This document shows, in pieces, positions 23,351 to 34,492 of a stretch of DNA of 64,000 bases; the stretch's first letter is position 1; the number at the start of each line of letters is the position of its first letter. The position numbers were made by a program, and so were the translations under genes. Origin of the DNA: Utricularia gibba (taxonomy: Eukaryota > Streptophyta > Magnoliopsida > Lamiales > Lentibulariaceae). The DNA is taken from NCBI GenBank assembly GCA_002189035.1, contig NEEC01000014.1:1738501-1802500 (forward strand), given 5' to 3'. The notes beneath the pieces are model-generated. The model worked only from the letters and a program-made list of their open reading frames with translations. It was not told the DNA's origin and searched no databases.

Positions 23351-24688
23351 AGTCGATACACGAAGTCAGAGACGAACCCCGGAGCTGCAAATTCCGATTT
23401 CCACAAAATGGAAGCAAACGGTTTCAAGGGTTCCTCTTTTACGCCTCTCGAAAGAAAACCCTCGCTTCTATCCGTAACCCCAATCTTACGTTTCAGGCCC
23501 AATTATCCCGAGCCCAAAAGCCTTTAACAGGCCACACATTAAAAAAACAAATGTAATAATAAAAATACTCCTTTTATTATCTTTAATAAATAATTGCATT
23601 AAATTGGTCGTGGATACCGCATCTGTGTACAAAAAGGGAACTAACAAAAACCCCAATTTACCAAATAATATTCCAATACTAAGTAATTAGATCGAAGCTG
23701 AAATATTATTTTTTTTTTCATTTATTAATTTTCTCTTTTAGATATCTCCGAGTCGTATGTTTGAATAATACAGACCTAGATTCTCAGTGAGTTACTTAGT
23801 CATGGGAATCATTGATTATCCCCTAGATAATCCGTGGGCCCCACTTAACCACAATCTTTTTCTATATTATTTATTATAATCACAATTTTTGGAGTAAAAA
23901 ATTTCGTAAAAATTTTGTATTTTCATATTATTGTTTTAACTACGCGGATTGAACGGGTACGAAATTGTATTTTTAAAATCCGATTCCAATAACGGGGATT
24001 GATTCAATCTAAAATACATTTAAATTTAAACCCGTCAAATTGTAATTTAATTTAACTTGTATTTTATAATAAAAATACTAATTTATTCGTTGAAATTCAT
24101 GACTACATGACGTATTTTCGAAAGTTCATATGTAAAAACAAAATAAGATTCAAATGACTTATGAAACATGGATTAATCAAGTGACTTATTTGAAAGCATG
24201 GTTTGGAAGAGGGGTTATTATGAGTTGGGGAATCATAATAACTTTCCTTAATGTGTTTTGCCCGTTTTGCAATTAAATCTGGGTGGCTTTTTAAATTGTG
24301 AAAATCAATTATGAGATTACAAGAAAAAAATGTCACCTACTATGTCTAACTAACTTTTGAATCCCACTTTCTTGTCATTCTCATTAATGCAAAAACCTTG
24401 TACGAGATGAACTCATGAACACATCAAGGAATGCAGCATCATGGCTGTGGCGCTCATACAGCCCCCGAGCCGCCGTGGAACTTGCTGGAGATGCTATGAA
24501 CATGGGTGTTGTGGATTTCGATCTTGTGTTTCTCTGTGTGTGAATTTCATGAGGGAGTTCGAGGAGAAGAAGTCTGAATCGGTAGGCATTTAACACAGAA
24601 TCTTAACAAGGAGAGGGGAGTCAAACGCAACATGATGGTTAATAATGCAAATAGAATCATCTTCTACATCAACATACATGTTTCTTAA
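23351..24688. other. AT-rich intergenic region
   Basis: The left part is the NAC-alpha promoter. About 23540-24350 is AT-rich without a supported gene. The right part is the 3' flank of the C2H2 gene. Confidence 0.4.
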
Positions 24689-25231
24689 TCATAGCCTCAG
24701 TGATAAATCCAGGTTTGAATCATCACTGTTATCATGCTGATCATCTAACGTGGCCTGGATCAGGGGGGCAGTCGAAAAGGGGCTGCCATTGGCTCCAAAA
24801 GCATAGCTTGGAGGCTGAGTGGTGCCATTGGGTCCGAAGGGATAGCTTGGAGGGTGCGGGCGCATGTAGGATGAGCGAGGAGCAGTCCAGCGAGGGCCAT
24901 TGTAGGCTGAGAATGGGCGTGGCTGAACTCCAAAGCCAGGCTGATGATAAGGAAAAGTGTTTCTTGGTATGAACCTGGGCATGAACTCATGAGATCTGCT
25001 GAAATAACCAAGGAAAGGCACTGGATTGCCTGGAACTGGATATGTTGAAGAGGAGCCTGAGGAGTAAGTAAAGTTCACTTGCTGTGAAGTATTGGCACCT
25101 TTGTCAACAGCCCTCTCGAGTTTGTGTGCATTTTGATGGCCTCCTAATGCTTGCTTGTTGGTGAACTTCCTTTCACAGTACTTGCAACCGTATTCTCGAT
25201 CTTGTTCATTGTTTTCTTCTCCGGGGTTCAT
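24689..25231 (-). CDS. single C2H2 zinc-finger repressor with EAR motif
   Basis: The frame encodes 180 residues. One C2H2 finger spans residues 16-36 (Cys16, Cys19, His32, His36) with the plant signature Gln-Ala-Leu-Gly-Gly-His. The middle is rich in Pro, Tyr and Phe. The C-terminus is Leu-Asp-Leu-Ser-Leu-Arg-Leu, an EAR repression motif that recruits TOPLESS-type co-repressors. This matches the C1-1i class of plant nuclear regulators (ZFP/KNUCKLES/GIS-like), which act in development. Position in the class cannot be set from the finger alone. The gene appears intronless. The ATG at 25231 was taken because the frame closes shortly upstream. Confidence 0.88.
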   Translation of the reverse strand: MNPGEENNEQDREYGCKYCERKFTNKQALGGHQNAHKLERAVDKGANTSQQVNFTYSSGSSSTYPVPGNPVPFLGYFSRSHEFMPRFIPRNTFPYHQPGFGVQPRPFSAYNGPRWTAPRSSYMRPHPPSYPFGPNGTTQPPSYAFGANGSPFSTAPLIQATLDDQHDNSDDSNLDLSLRL

Positions 25232-26095
25232 GGCAAAGAGGCTTCCCTTTCCTTGGATTTCTATGGGGTAGGTGACTAACTTCTTGTTCTCCCTGTGGAT
25301 TATATAGAAGCAGAATGAGAAGTTAATTACTGCAGGTGGGAATACCCAACATTAACAAAAAATCAACTCGTGTTCAGCAAAGTAATAATGCTTGATTGAG
25401 TAGATACAGATTTCACAAATACAGTCTCATGAGTCAGAATAACGCTGTAAAAATGTGGTTTATAATCGAATCGATAGAGGTATCCTTTAAAGTTGGGAGG
25501 GGGGGTATAAGATCATGTGGATTAAACAACATAATCTGCTCCAAATTCCCTGCATCTCTTGTTTGGAGGTGACCAATGGCGTGACTTGTCTGAATGCTTT
25601 CTACTTACTGTTTTTTCCTCTGGAGGAAGTCATCTGTGTAGTAAACGACCCTCCTTTTCAACTGCAGATTAACGACATCCATAAAGCAAATCACTTACTG
25701 TTTTCTTAAATGCTGACGCGCTCTGTTAATGATTCCAAATGTATTGAGATTTCAACTGAATGTCGGATACAGAAAAAGTTACCCTGCTGTAAAGTATCAC
25801 ACTATCCAGAACTACGACAAAGATAGGAGAACATGAATTGTAACACCAGGAACAAATCATATAAACAACCAAGTATCCATATAGTACATGTAAGGAAAGG
25901 AGTCTCACAATTTATCTATACCAATCACGTTTGCAAGTGTATTCGCAATGATGAGAAATAGAGGAAAGAAAAGATCCTTATCTCCGGCCGTATCATTGTT
26001 CTTCAATGATGAAGAGTTTGTGTACTTCAATAGACTCTTATCTTGTCTTTTTCCTTTAGAAGAAACTCGTATGATTCTCCAGATGAGAATCGCAC
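25232..26095. other. intergenic: C2H2 promoter and kinase-PP2C 3' flank
   Basis: No coding sequence is supported here. The left half is the promoter of the C2H2 gene and the right half is the probable 3' UTR of the kinase-PP2C gene. Confidence 0.4.
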
Positions 26096-29000
26096 CTAGT
26101 AAATTCTTTCTGCAGATGAGACGGGCCGGAGGAAGACAACAATAACAGTAACATTATCTTTGCTGCCTCTTTCAATGGCTTCAGTTGCTAATCTCTTGGA
26201 GCACATTGCTGGCACTTTCACAGTGTCCTTGACTATGCTTACGACATCTCTCTCACTCATGACATCCCACAGCCCATCGCTTGCCATCACCTGATATTAC
26301 GGGCATTCGCATTATCAGAATTTTGCAAAAAAATTCAAAGGAAGAGTTTTGGTGAATGAAGCAAGGTATTTGGATACGGGGACACATAACAAGCATGCAA
26401 GGACATACGCAGCAAGAACATTATCTAGGAGATTCGCTAATTGTATCCCAAGAGGTGGAATGGAAATTTACAATGTATTCATCTTCCTCTGTCAGGACAG
26501 TTTCGGAAATCTCAGGTTCAGCAGTTACATAAGGCTTCAGATCATCATCACCAATCGATCGTGTTACCTATGCAGTCGAAAACAAGGAAGAGTAAATGCA
26601 TGCCAAAACTATGATGGTTCTGTTCCTCAAGTTTAGCAGACATGATCCGACATTTTAATCAGTGGGAATTACCTGGAGTGCAGGAATGCCAATTCTCCAT
26701 GTGTCAAACTGCCATTTGACCTCGCCCCCTTCATTTATCACCCTTTCTCTCTCATCTATACAACTTGTGACATGATCCTACCAACAAGAAGGTTAAAAAT
26801 CACAAAAACACACAATATATTAAGAAGGATTGATATAATGCAGAAGGTAACAATGGTGATGAGTTATATCCAACCAAAAACAAAACTATATCTTCTCACT
26901 CTGCTTAAAGTGTAAGGATTCCCATTTCGGCAGATAACAGTTCTGCAGTCTCCAGCGTTAGCAACATAGAGATTATCTTTAACTATCAAAGCGGTGATTG
27001 CAGTACATCCAGGATGATAGTCCTTCTGAATAAGACCTTTAAATTTCCTTATTGAAGATAACTCATCTCTAAAGGCAATATCTGTCTGAATGAATGCTTC
27101 TTTCAGCGCTTGAGGTGGACTGCAAAATCCAATCACTCCAAGCATTCCGTTAGTTGCTCATTTAGTGAATCTTCATTTGACGTACAGCAGTAATTTGAAA
27201 TGTCTCACCTCCCACTGCAAATCAATTTTTTCAAGAATCCAGGTAGAGCACCAGCTGAAAATTCAGCAGCTGCAGCACCTGCATGCATTGCTTGTTGGAT
27301 GTTTACATTCTAACAACACAACATCGACAACAACTGTTGACCGCTGCTGTGAAAAACTGCTGACTTAAATTCATTAACACGGAAAGTAACTCTTGGAGGT
27401 AACTCAATATCCTCTTACCTCGATGTCCATCAAAGACTCCGAAAAGATGAATATCCACCTGATTGTTTATGTTAGGTATCATACAGTGGGTGTCCTCCAT
27501 GTTTTCTCTTCTCCCACAAGTTGAGAAGGAGCCCCAAGACAGTACTGGACAATAAACAGCAGTAATGCCTGCAGGAGGATGGGTGGAATTTACATGCTCG
27601 AAGTAATTACAAGGTGTCTTTGAGAATTCTTGACCACAAGTAAACCAGTTCACAGGTTCTTGATAATTGTGGAAAGTGTCCGCTCCTACATCATGAAATG
27701 GTGTCACAGATTTAGCTAGATTATCTTCAGTGTTGTTGGTAACTGGACACTGCTCCAACAGCATTGCGAGTTCGCCAATTATATCACCAAAATGGGGTCT
27801 CTTCTCAGGATCAGCATCCCAACATCGCTGTATTAAGGAAATTAAATTGGCAGGTGCACCCAACTCGGGACCAGCAAGAACAGGACGTAATCCTTCAGAA
27901 GCCACAGCAGCGGTTAATTTTTGTTCAGTGTAATTCATTTCCAACACAGTATGAGCCTGCATTAGTGTTTACGTGAAAAGATAAGCGCGTTAGAACCAAA
28001 TTCTGAAATTCTAATGACAAAGCGCATATATTATTCCAGACACATGCTTTTTCAACCATTTGTTTACTTTGAGAACTAGTAAGAAATGAAATACAAAGGA
28101 AAATAGAAAATAACCTCTGTCTCTGCTCTCAGGTCAGTATATGGGACTACACCAGTAAGAAGCTCGCTGAATCAAAGACATATTAAAAATGTTATTTACG
28201 AATGTGAAGCATACGGAAAACATTGGAGCTAGTTCAGTTCTAACTTGACTGTCACGCCAAAGCTATAGACATCTGATTTTTCAGTATGAACCTCTTTCCT
28301 CAGTACTTCAGGTGGCATGTAAATAAGCGTGCCAACCATATTTTTCTTATGAAAACCACCAGTTGGTTTTCCCGCAGGTTTCCAATTGTGAGCTGACATT
28401 TGAAGAAGGTCATTCTTGTAGGCAGCCAGACCAAAGTCAGCCAGTTGCGGAGTACAGTTTTTGGTGAGCTGGATTGCGTGAATCAGTAACTATCACATAA
28501 CGAAAAGGCATGCATCCAAAAAATACAGAATGTTTGCAATCAAAGTAGCGAAAAAGGATTTCTGACATTACAAGAATATTTGAGGGTTTGATATCTCTAT
28601 GTACAATACCAAGGGAGTGAAGATACTCTAAAGCTTTTGCTGCAAAAAGAAAGAAAGAGACAGGGAAATGAAAATCTATTCCATAGAAGTTCTAGATCTT
28701 GTTATGGTTCGATTCATATCAATACCTATATGGGAGGCGATTTTGATCACCTTATCCACAGTTAAAATAGATTCATCCACATGCAGTATCTGCGAGAGGC
28801 TTCCTTCTTCACACAATTCATAGAAAAACATGTAGTTTGGAGGCCTTGCATTTGCTGCCAACAACTTCAATATCCCTGGATGATCCAACTTGCTTCCTCA
28901 TCCATAAGCCACAAACACAAAACCAATGTAACCAGGAAACACAAAGTGCTGCTGCTTTTGAGCAATATCAAAGATAGATTCTGAAAATCGGTTGCATAAT

Positions 29001-29357
29001 CACATTCAAATTTTAAGATAACAACTCACCACAGCAAATTCAACTCCTTGTGGAACTTATCGAGGTCATCCGATGTAGATAAAACAGGCTTCTTGGCAGC
29101 CACTTTTTTCCCATCAAGAGTAGCCTCATACACCACACTCTCTGCGCCTGAAATAATATACATTAATCTAAGGAATACAATCCATCCAACAGGAATCGTA
29201 AAGATTTGTGCTCATCGATCCGTGTACCTCTTGCGATTGGTGAAAGAAGAGAGTATGAAGAAGCAGGGAGATGCAAAGGGATTTTCGAGCTACAGCAGCA
29301 TCCCCTGACGCAACAATTTGGCTCCATTATCTTCAACTCCATTTTCCTCAAATCCAC
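26096..29357 (-). CDS. protein kinase and PP2C phosphatase fusion protein (At2g40860 type)
   Basis: Twelve minus-strand exons join in phase: 29228-29357, 29030-29147, 28726-28892, 28572-28639, 28245-28468, 28115-28166, 27419-27956, 27209-27278, 26900-27119, 26673-26777, 26472-26567 and 26096-26290. They encode 660 residues. The kinase half (about 36-300) shows Val-Ala-Ala-Lys-Lys, His-Arg-Asp-Ile-Lys-Pro-Ser-Asn, Ala-Asp-Phe-Gly and Pro-Pro-Glu, so it looks catalytically complete, though the Gly loop is degenerate. The PP2C half (about 380-660) has Met-Glu-Asp, Phe-Asp-Gly-His-Arg-Gly, Ala-Gly-Asp-Cys-Arg, Ala-Ser-Asp-Gly-Leu-Trp-Asp and Asp-Asn-Val-Thr-Val. Exon 7 carries the end of the kinase and the start of the phosphatase, so this is one protein. 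Its cellular role is unknown to me. Its start lies 258 bases from the divergent cystatin start. Confidence 0.94.
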
Positions 29358-29615
29358 ACAGCCCGAGAACTTGGAGTATCAGTTTGACTTCCAACGCCAA
29401 TCCTCCATCTCAGGCAGGACACAGGAATAAATAAATAACAGAAAAAGAAGAATAAATCGTATTTGGGCCTGGGCTTTCCTAGATTATTGGGCCTGATTAC
29501 CTCTTTAGCGGGACTATTCTCTCCTGGTGGAGCTTCTAGATTTTCGGACGCGAAAGACGGGGGTGAGAGGGCGTTATATGTACGAAGACATTGCACGTTG
29601 GTTGTGGAATTGAAG
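29358..29615. promoter_or_regulatory. compact divergent promoter with site II (TGGGCY) elements
   Basis: Only 258 bases separate the start codons of the minus-strand kinase-PP2C gene and the plus-strand cystatin gene. The interval contains TGGGCC at 29464-29469 and 29488-29493 and TGGGCT at 29470-29475. Site II elements are bound by TCP factors in growth-linked plant genes. Shared control of the pair is inference. Confidence 0.55.
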
Positions 29616-30556
29616 ATGAAGAACAATTCGATTCTCTGTTTTTTCCTGTTCTTGTCTGTGTTTAGTTTGATTTGCGATGTGGGATTCTGCTTTTTTCCTT
29701 GGCGTCAGGGAAAACTGAGGGCATTTGGGGGGCTGCAAAATAAGCTCCCAAGTAACGGAGATGTCGACGGTATTGGGCGATTCGCTATTGAAGAACACAA
29801 CAAAAACACGGTTTTCCTTCGTTTCCCCTCCTATTTTTGCATTGGTTCATGTTAATTGTTTCTATACGATCGTGAAAGTTTTTGTCTTTTGTTGCCTATA
29901 CATCGTTGGAGGATCTGGAATCAGCATATAATTTGTCATTGTTTATATGAGGAATTGCGTCTTCGGGGGCCCATGTCCAAATGATTTTTAACAGATCCAG
30001 ACAAAAAGTCAACTTTATTCTTTCAAGTTGATCTGAACATGTACATATTCTTTACGGTCTATTTTATGATCTTCGTTTTAAGGAGGATACGGTGGCAGCT
30101 CTGCATAAATGGAGTGCATATCTCTCAGGGCAGATTACAAGCTTCATTTTTTCTGATTCGTTTGTGTGTCTTTTAAACAGAATGCAATGCTCCAGTTCAC
30201 AAGGGTTGTAAAGGCAGAAGAGCAAGTGGTATCTGGGAAGATATATTATCTTACTCTGGAAGCTCTCCAAAACGGCAAAACGGAGACATATGAAGCGTCG
30301 GTGTGGGTGAAGCCATGGTTGAACTTCAAGCAGCTCCAGGGTTTTAAGAAACTCCAAGGTATGTGTATTATTATCTCTTCTCTCTTATTGACTACCGGGC
30401 AGGTTATCTCGAGAACGTAGAAACCTTTGTATGGTTTTGGTCTTGGACTTAGGGTTGTCACATTGACATGAATGATCTGCAAGTTTCTGAGAATCGCATG
30501 CATTGCTTTTTAGTTGATCATCAGCCTGTAAAACCCGTCTGAATGCAGGTGTTTAA
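29616..30556 (+). CDS. cysteine proteinase inhibitor (phytocystatin), secreted
   Basis: Exons 29616-29810, 30181-30358 and 30549-30556 encode 126 residues. A hydrophobic signal peptide covers about residues 4-25. A Gly-Gly pair lies at about 39-40, followed by the plant signature Gly-Arg-Phe-Ala-Ile-Glu-Glu-His-Asn. The reactive loop Gln-Val-Val-Ser-Gly and the second hairpin Pro-Trp come next. Together these form the wedge that blocks papain-like proteases. The last coding exon is only eight bases (Gly-Val-stop). If that intron is kept, the frame instead runs to a stop at 30418-30420 with a different tail. Both ends are possible. It is divergent from the kinase-PP2C gene. Confidence 0.92.
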
Positions 30557-30961
30557 AGATCCCGGGAGGCTTTGAACTGTACCAACGAAGACTGAATGAT
30601 ACTTACCAGTTACCACTAGTATATAGACAGAACTCCGCTATGTTGACAAATCCCAGTGTGTATGTTATGTTACCATGAAACTGATGTGTAAATCTTAGCA
30701 GCTCGGGCATGTTGTTGAACTCCAATATGCATTTGTGCTAGCATATTTCTCACCTTTGAACCACTTAGGACCAAAAAGTTTGATCTAGGCACCAAACTAT
30801 GGTTGGCTATGAAATTAATAAATGCTTAACGGGCATAAAAACATCAGTGTATTGTTATCCTTGCCGGTAAAGTTACATGACACTTCACTAAATTAGCTGT
30901 TTTTCTTTCAACTCTGTGCTTACACTACACTGGTTCACCTTGAAGCCTGAACTACTCACTC
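30557..30961. other. convergent 3' flanks of cystatin and bZIP gene
   Basis: No coding sequence is seen. The interval holds the 3' UTRs of the two convergent genes. Confidence 0.45.
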
Positions 30962-33405
30962 TCAAGTAGTCACGAAGTTGGGGGCAGATCCTTTGAATGG
31001 AAGCACGCAGGAGTAAGTGACATACTTGATGCTGTCGACCAACACGACAACGAAGATTCGTGAGAGGCTCTTGGCTCCCATCACACCATCCATCTCGGAG
31101 TCGCCAGACTCCCGAGGATCAAACAGAACCGAGACTACCATCGATGTTGAATTGGTGTGTCCATGGAAGCCATCTTTCTCTGAACTCTTGTTCCCTGCAT
31201 GTTCTGTTGTAACATTTTGTGAGGATTCTTGGAATGGAAAGGTTTGGAGAAACCTCCGGTTCCACCCCTTGCTCAGATGTGTAGAATTCTGGTTCTCGTT
31301 TTCTGTAATGTTTTGTTTAGCTGTTGCTGGAACTATGGCGGTGGAGACATCAAACTGGAAAACTTCAGTGCACATCCCTGCTGCCAACATAGGACCTGGA
31401 TGTGAAGAGAGGATGTACGGCTTTAACAAGAACTTGACAATGGAACCAATGATAACATCTTAGAGCAACATAGGGCAGGATAGAAACATGTGAAAGTAAA
31501 CTTGATTACCAGCAAGGCCTTCACGGAACCATTGCTGAAGAGCACCATCAGTTCCAGACGGCTTTTTCTCACCCTTGCCTTCTGAACCTGAACCAAGAGC
31601 CCTCAGATGTGAATGCATCCCCATGCCTGGTAGAGCTACAGCAGATGCAAGATCGCCATGGACTGCCAACCCAGTTTCACTATCAACCTTCAGGTTAGAT
31701 GCCATAGCTTTCTCACTTGCTAAAACAGAATGGATAATCAAGTTTCCATCTATCTTAACAAGCTTATCATTTCGTGGAACATACAATGAAGCTGCCAAAG
31801 GCTCGCTCCTATTGTTCAAACCTTCGAATCCTGTACCCTGGTTGCTCTTACTTGTTTCATTATGATAAACACCACCTCTACCGCTATCCACATAATTGCT
31901 GTCATAATCTGTGTCGTTAAACATCAACACTCTCCTGTTATGTTTTTCATCGACTCCTCCTTTGAGGTAATTTTCTTGAACTACTAATGAGGCCCTCTCG
32001 TCTCCATATCTTACATTAACCAAGGGAACCAAGCATCCAAATAACATTGTGAACAACAACAAACCAAACATACTTACACCAGCAACCTTCTTCGTCTTAG
32101 GGCCCTCACTTTTCGTACTTTCAATCTTCTTAGTTTCAACAGTACTTTCAACCTTTTTAGGCTCAGGTTTCTTACTTTCTACCTTCTTAGTTTCAGCCTT
32201 CTTACAGTCAACCTTCTTAGTTTCAGCCTTCTTTGGTGCTTGTGCTGGCTGCTGAGGTTTTAACCTTGGGATGGGCACTAACGGCACATGAGATCCCTGT
32301 GGTTTAACCATATAAGGTGGCGCATATGGCATCCATGGATAAACCATGGCCAGGTGCGGCGGGTACACTCCAGGAGGCGAGGGTGCCAGAGGAGGAGGAG
32401 GAGGAAGAGAAACTGCCGGAGCAGCAACACCACCACTGCTCATTTGTTGCCGCAAAGCTACATTTTCAGCCATAAAGTATGAAATCTTTGAGTTCAAGTC
32501 TTGAATTGTTGTATGCATGTTCCTTACCTTATCTTCCAATTCCTCCACGTAATGCTTTTTCCTCTGCCTAGACAACTGGGCACTCTCTCGATTCCTCATT
32601 AACCTTGCCTTCCGTTTCTCCTCCTCTTCATTCATACATCCAGTACTATTTCCAACATCGCCACCTATAGATTTCCTACACTTACTACTCCAAGCCTCTG
32701 AGTCCGTGTTAAGATTGCCTTCGTCATCGTTTTTCCTTTTCAACGAAGAATGGCTCCCATTGCAGTTATCCGACACCACTATCTTCTGATCAACCACTCC
32801 TGTCAAAATCGAACTTTTACTATAATTTGGGGGATAGCTTACAGATCTAGCTGGCGAGCCATTCGAACCCTCTGAGACATTGTTCACTGAATTCTTAGAC
32901 ACTTGAGAATTCGGGGAGAGGGAAATCGGTTCCTTCACATCACTAGCATGGTCACCAGAGCTACCGGGGTTCGAACCGTTTGATTCCGGTGAAAGCGTGT
33001 TCAGATACTCGGATACCATATTAGACTCTTCCACTGCCGAAACCCCGGAACCATCCCCCTTTGATCACCAAAGACCTCGTAAACTCCACCAATATGCTGT
33101 GTCTCCGAAGACGTCGATTTGAATACAGCCAGCAGCTGGTCCGAGCTCAGAGTCGAATCATGGAAATTACAAACCCCCTCAGCCTGTAAATCTGACTGGT
33201 ACTGCCGATCGGGAGAAAAGAGATCCCCCAATTCATCGGACATAGGAAGAGAGAGACCATCGAAGGAGAAATCAAAATCAAGGTCATCCAAAACGACGCC
33301 GTTTATCAAATCATTCGAAGGGCTGCCACCACTAGTCCAGACGGAATCCAACGGCGGAATAGCGAGACCCGATTCCCACTCCGGTGGGTCAACCACCGCT
33401 TCCAT
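30962..33405 (-). CDS. BZIP17: membrane-tethered bZIP factor (bZIP17/bZIP28 type); 1-bp frame break
   Basis: Exon 1 is 31510-33405 and exon 2 is 30962-31458 (minus). The N-terminal 120 residues are acidic and activation-like. The bZIP basic region Asn-Arg-Glu-Ser-Ala-Gln-Leu-Ser-Arg lies at about residue 270, followed by a leucine zipper, a Pro-rich segment, a Lys-rich repeat and one transmembrane helix near 440-460. On the luminal side Arg-Arg-Val-Leu is a good site-1 protease site. Such factors sit in the ER membrane, move to the Golgi in salt or ER stress, are cleaved and enter the nucleus. The start frame and main frame differ by one base at the C5 run 33055-33059 (G5 on the coding strand). 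With six bases the product would be about 797 residues. As written it stops after about 134. Confidence 0.9.
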
Positions 33406-34492
33406 TGATTCACTTTGATCCCTGCGAACGAAATTGGCCGGTAATTGCGACTGAGTTGGAACCAGTCTCCGGCTTGCTTCTCAAAACATTTTTCCAAGAC
33501 GGGTTCATTTCACGCGCTACCCATCGATCATCCAGAAGCTTCCTTCCACGCTTTGACATTTCTTCTCTCTTTGAATGGGCCCAAACATCCGGATACCAAC
33601 CCAAACCCAATATTTTAAATTCGGTTGAAATTCAGATAAAATTTAAAAAAAAAAACAAAAAAAAGACAATATTTTTAGGAACAACAACAAAAAAAAAGCT
33701 TAGGACGTCCAAATACAGTTTTTGTCTGGGCACAGACGACATAGCAATAGTATCAAAATCACAATTATCATTAGATTTTACTTGAGCTAGAATTATGCAT
33801 CAAATAATTACTTGATTGGGTTACCCCATTGTAATAAGTCCAAAAAATTTAATTGAAATTTTACGAGTTCAAAACCTGAATTTGTTTCGAATTTAGAAGA
33901 TTTGATACAAACCCGAAGTAATGTTTTAAAATAGGATATTAAAACTCAATAGGTCCTCCACTCAGTTTAGTTTAAGTTTGAATCAATCGATGTGTTGGGG
34001 CAACATGAGTTAAGATGTGAAGAGCGAAACAGTTTCAGATGCAGAGGGGTGAAGTGTATGCAAAGGGTGATGCCAAGAATCTACAGTCAAAACACCATGG
34101 GAACTGAAGAAGAAGGTCCATGAACTCCACTATCGCAACAGCCCAAAATGGTTGGTGCAACATCAGGTAGAATTGCCATTTGTTACAGAGAAAGCACAGA
34201 GAATGAAGGGCATATACCAGGAGAAACTTAACTCATGCTTCTTCCAGTTGCGTTTATCTGCTGCTGATATGGAGGAGAAGCGAGCTGAGGTGAAGGGGTT
34301 GACTGCTGAGTTTCACAGCTTTAGTTGATCCCATTGTTGAAGCAATGAACCATGGTGATGTGGGAAGGCAAAAGCTTAGATTCGTTGAGATGGATTCCAA
34401 ATGGCGATTTGAACTGATTCCCAAGAAAATGTGTCTGTGTGGAACGAGCTTTCACTTCACCGTGATTATGAGACAAGCGAAAGTGGCTTTTG
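33406..34492. other. intergenic with bZIP promoter and a possible coding remnant
   Basis: The left part is the bZIP leader and promoter, with TGGGCC near 33577 and A-rich tracts. The region 33780-34000 is AT-rich. A coding-like remnant at 34071-34425 is listed separately. Confidence 0.4.
34071..34425 (+). pseudogene. possible remnant of an unrecognised coding sequence
   Basis: An open stretch without its own plausible start runs from 34071 to TGA 34326-34328. It encodes about 85 charged, coiled-coil-like residues (Lys/Glu rich with Met-Glu-Glu-Lys-Arg-Ala-Glu-Val-Lys). Removing one base near 34323 continues it as Val-Asp-Pro-Ile-Val-Glu-Ala-Met and on to a Lys-Trp-Arg-Phe-Glu-Leu stretch ending near 34425. 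This looks like a broken gene fragment rather than chance, but I do not recognise the family. Confidence 0.35.

Noticed and set aside
26096-29357. Two separate genes, a PP2C and a kinase
   Set aside because: Exon 27419-27956 encodes the end of the kinase and the start of the PP2C in one frame, and the total length matches the known fusion family.
31017-31463. Plus-strand frame of 148 codons opposite bZIP exon 2
   Set aside because: The minus strand has the in-phase luminal domain of the bZIP factor, so the plus frame is a shadow.
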